64,000 nt of DNA from Legionellaceae bacterium. Its GTDB lineage: Bacteria; Pseudomonadota; Gammaproteobacteria; Legionellales; Legionellaceae. Below, piece by piece: positions 62,295 through 64,000 of this stretch. Location: contig JARGPP010000021.1 of the NCBI GenBank assembly GCA_029210085.1, positions 1 through 64,000 on the forward strand. Direction: 5' to 3'. Each line of letters starts with the position of its first letter. The stretch's first letter is position 1. The translations under genes were made by a program, and so were the position numbers. The notes beneath the pieces were generated by a model, which saw only the letters and a list, made by a program, of their open reading frames with translations, had not been told where the DNA came from and did no database searches.

Positions 62295-64000
62295 GGTTGA
62301 GATGGAAAGGATTTTTCTTCACCCTATTATCTGTTTTTTTTCCTATTCTTGCATTTGCTGATGAATCAGGAACCATGAGTTTTGCCCCCCCTACAACCGA
62401 CATTTCGGTGACTTTTTTAGGTAATATTTTTGGGGTGGTTGATGGTGTTCTACATGGTACCGGTAGTCAAATTATGGGAACCATGTTTGGTGTTTTCAAT
62501 GCTGCCGTATTAGCGCTGGGTGGCATTGTCATCATGTATATTATTTTGGTTTCAACCATGAATACGGCGCATGAAGGGCAAATGTTAGGCCAGAAGTGGT
62601 CTTCTATTTGGGTGCCTGTGCGCGCAACTGCTGGCTTGGCTTTATTGATTCCTAAAGCATCCGGTTATTGCATGATGCAAATCTTTGTGATGTGGGTGGT
62701 CCTTCAGGGGGTTGGTGTTGCAGATAAAATTTGGGGGGCTGCACTTGATTATTTGAATCGAGGAGGTGTGATCATTCAAGGCAATATGGCGCCAGATATT
62801 TCGATGGGGGCTGATGGTGGCGGTATTATGAGTGGCTCGGCAACCATACTGTATGGACAAGTATGTATGGTAGGGCTTCAAACTCAGCTTGAAAAATTAC
62901 GAGAAGATTACTTAGATGCAAAAGACCAAGGTACAGGCGAGTGTTCTGGCTCACCGTCGGATACGCTCAAGAAGTTTTGTGAGCAGTCGGTACCAGATTT
63001 TATCAATACAGTCGACCCCATTACCGCCTATGATGATCAACACGACCCAACGGTAACAACACAAGAAAAATTTTATGTAACAATGCCTAATTTTGATCAA
63101 GACTCGCTTTATGCTCCGCTGAATGGTATTTGTGGGACAATTAAGTGGAATGGCATGGATCCAAATGACATGGCGAATATTTCAGATATCTCAACCATTA
63201 ATTCAAGTGATATAGAAACCATTCAAAAGTCACGAGCAGCAGCTATTGAACAGGTTTATATTACCTTATCGGTTACGGCAAGAACAATGGTTAGTAATGA
63301 TCCGCAAATGAACTCAAATGGGGCTTCTTCAGATGATGTTTCGGCAGTTGCCGATGATCAATTTGGTTTGGCTTATAGTTCGTCTCAAACACCTTGTAGT
63401 AGTGTTAATGATGATTGCCCGAACTGGGGGCCTGATCCGGACTTGTCCTCAACTGCTCCTGTTTTACTTGAAGGAACAGAGCTCCAAAATGCAGTGGCTG
63501 ATTATAATGCTGTGATGAATCCAACGCTGAAACTAATATCAGATTCTAAAAATAGCAAAGAAGCAGGTAATGAACGTGCCTTCATTGGCGAGGCAAAAGA
63601 GCGCGGTTGGATTATGGCAGGAAGCTACTTTTTTGATTTGGCACGGTTAAATGGTTCAGCATCGAGTAGCACCAGTACGGATACAAATAGTGGTTTTGGA
63701 GATAGTTGTTTTAAAATAGCGAGCTTAAGAAAACCATTTGAATCTGATGTGTGTACGGGAAGTTCTGCAACTGATACAGATTGCTCTGTGACCCATAAGT
63801 TATTGTGTGATATTTTTACGATTAAAAATTCGGGCCCTGTTTCAAAGGTTGCGACTTTAATTGATGGTGATGGCATTGTCGACCCGACTTTACAGCCTGC
63901 TGATTATTCAAAATCAGAGATTAATCCTAAAAAAGGAATCGCGTCATCAACCGTTTTTGGTTATGGCTATAATGCTGCATTAATTGATTTGCCGGAGCAA
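62291..64000 (+). CDS. dotA: Dot/Icm secretion system protein DotA (partial)
   Basis: 570 codons are visible and the gene leaves the window; Legionella DotA is about 1,048 aa. A signal peptide (cleavage after FADE region, LAFA) is followed by VTFLGNIFGVVDGVLHGTGSQIMG, a first helix (AAVLALGGIVIMYIILVSTMN), the highly conserved HEGQMLGQKWSSIWVPVRATAG, LALLIPKASGYCMMQIFVMWVVLQGVGVADK, and a long Cys-bearing, Asp/Ser/Asn-rich periplasmic region. DotA is a polytopic inner-membrane protein essential for export. It is coupled to icmV by the ATGA overlap. Confidence 0.96.
   Translation, partial: MRLRWKGFFFTLLSVFFPILAFADESGTMSFAPPTTDISVTFLGNIFGVVDGVLHGTGSQIMGTMFGVFNAAVLALGGIVIMYIILVSTMNTAHEGQMLGQKWSSIWVPVRATAGLALLIPKASGYCMMQIFVMWVVLQGVGVADKIWGAALDYLNRGGVIIQGNMAPDISMGADGGGIMSGSATILYGQVCMVGLQTQLEKLREDYLDAKDQGTGECSGSPSDTLKKFCEQSVPDFINTVDPITAYDDQHDPTVTTQEKFYVTMPNFDQDSLYAPLNGICGTIKWNGMDPNDMANISDISTINSSDIETIQKSRAAAIEQVYITLSVTARTMVSNDPQMNSNGASSDDVSAVADDQFGLAYSSSQTPCSSVNDDCPNWGPDPDLSSTAPVLLEGTELQNAVADYNAVMNPTLKLISDSKNSKEAGNERAFIGEAKERGWIMAGSYFFDLARLNGSASSSTSTDTNSGFGDSCFKIASLRKPFESDVCTGSSATDTDCSVTHKLLCDIFTIKNSGPVSKVATLIDGDGIVDPTLQPADYSKSEINPKKGIASSTVFGYGYNAALIDLPEQ

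Noticed and set aside
1-64000. CRISPR array, tRNA, rRNA, toxin-antitoxin or prophage
   Set aside because: No regularly spaced repeats, tRNA-like folds, rRNA sequence or phage structural genes were seen on reading both strands.

Overview
The window comes from a moderately AT-rich gammaproteobacterium of the order Legionellales (Legionella/Coxiella/Aquicella type). The decisive evidence is at the right end: icmX-icmW transcribed leftward and icmV-dotA rightward from a shared 155-bp region, which is the classic arrangement of one locus of the Dot/Icm type IVB secretion system. Other gene orders are ordinary gammaproteobacterial ones: rsmD-M16-M16/ftsY-ftsE-ftsX-rpoH, rplM-rpsI-sspA-sspB, tsaE-ami-mutL-miaA and rho-ubiD-fre. 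I cannot name the species.

Layout. 1-5.5 kb: an orphan KaiC-like ATPase, a Cu/Zn superoxide dismutase coupled to an alpha/beta hydrolase, a secreted cysteine-paired repeat protein, a divergent Hfq and a TlpA-like thioredoxin. 5.5-15 kb: uup, a DUF2520 protein, rsmD, an M16 protease pair, then divergently ftsY-ftsE-ftsX and rpoH. 15-23 kb: argR, divergent from an unknown multi-spanning membrane protein across a textbook pair of ARG boxes; the stress operon yeaG-yeaH-ycgB(spoVR); a second unknown membrane protein. 23-28.4 kb: an outer-membrane barrel protein, rpiA, polA, lpxD. 28.5-28.85 kb: a nested mobile-element scar (an IS4-type remnant with 21-bp inverted ends inside a copy of a short inverted-repeat element). 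28.9-33 kb: a four-gene tripartite efflux operon with a split FUSC pump. 33-41.5 kb: a lone ketoacyl synthase, a double GNAT protein, a DUF155 protein with a small HTH regulator, the glycine cleavage system gcvT-H-PA-PB, and an orphan polar protein. 41.5-47.1 kb: an ABC importer with fused permeases and no binding protein, a glycerophosphodiesterase, a PAS-GGDEF diguanylate cyclase and a small membrane protein. 47.1-50.6 kb: fre, ubiD, rho. 50.9-59.8 kb: yhbY, a DUF218-like protein, rplM-rpsI-sspA-sspB, tsaE-amidase-mutL-miaA, a zf-CHCC protein and a GT9 heptosyltransferase-like gene. 59.8-64 kb: a 65-bp inverted-repeat element and the icmX-icmW / icmV-dotA locus; dotA runs off the window.

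Most genes are packed in operons with 1-4 nt stop/start overlaps (ATGA, GTGA, TAATG). No tRNA, rRNA or CRISPR array was recognised. The parts most likely to hold new biology are the ArgR-controlled unknown membrane protein, the Hfq with altered proximal face and rim, the two related short mobile repeats, the palindrome overlapping both icm promoters, and the lineage-specific unknown proteins encoded in a Dot/Icm genome.
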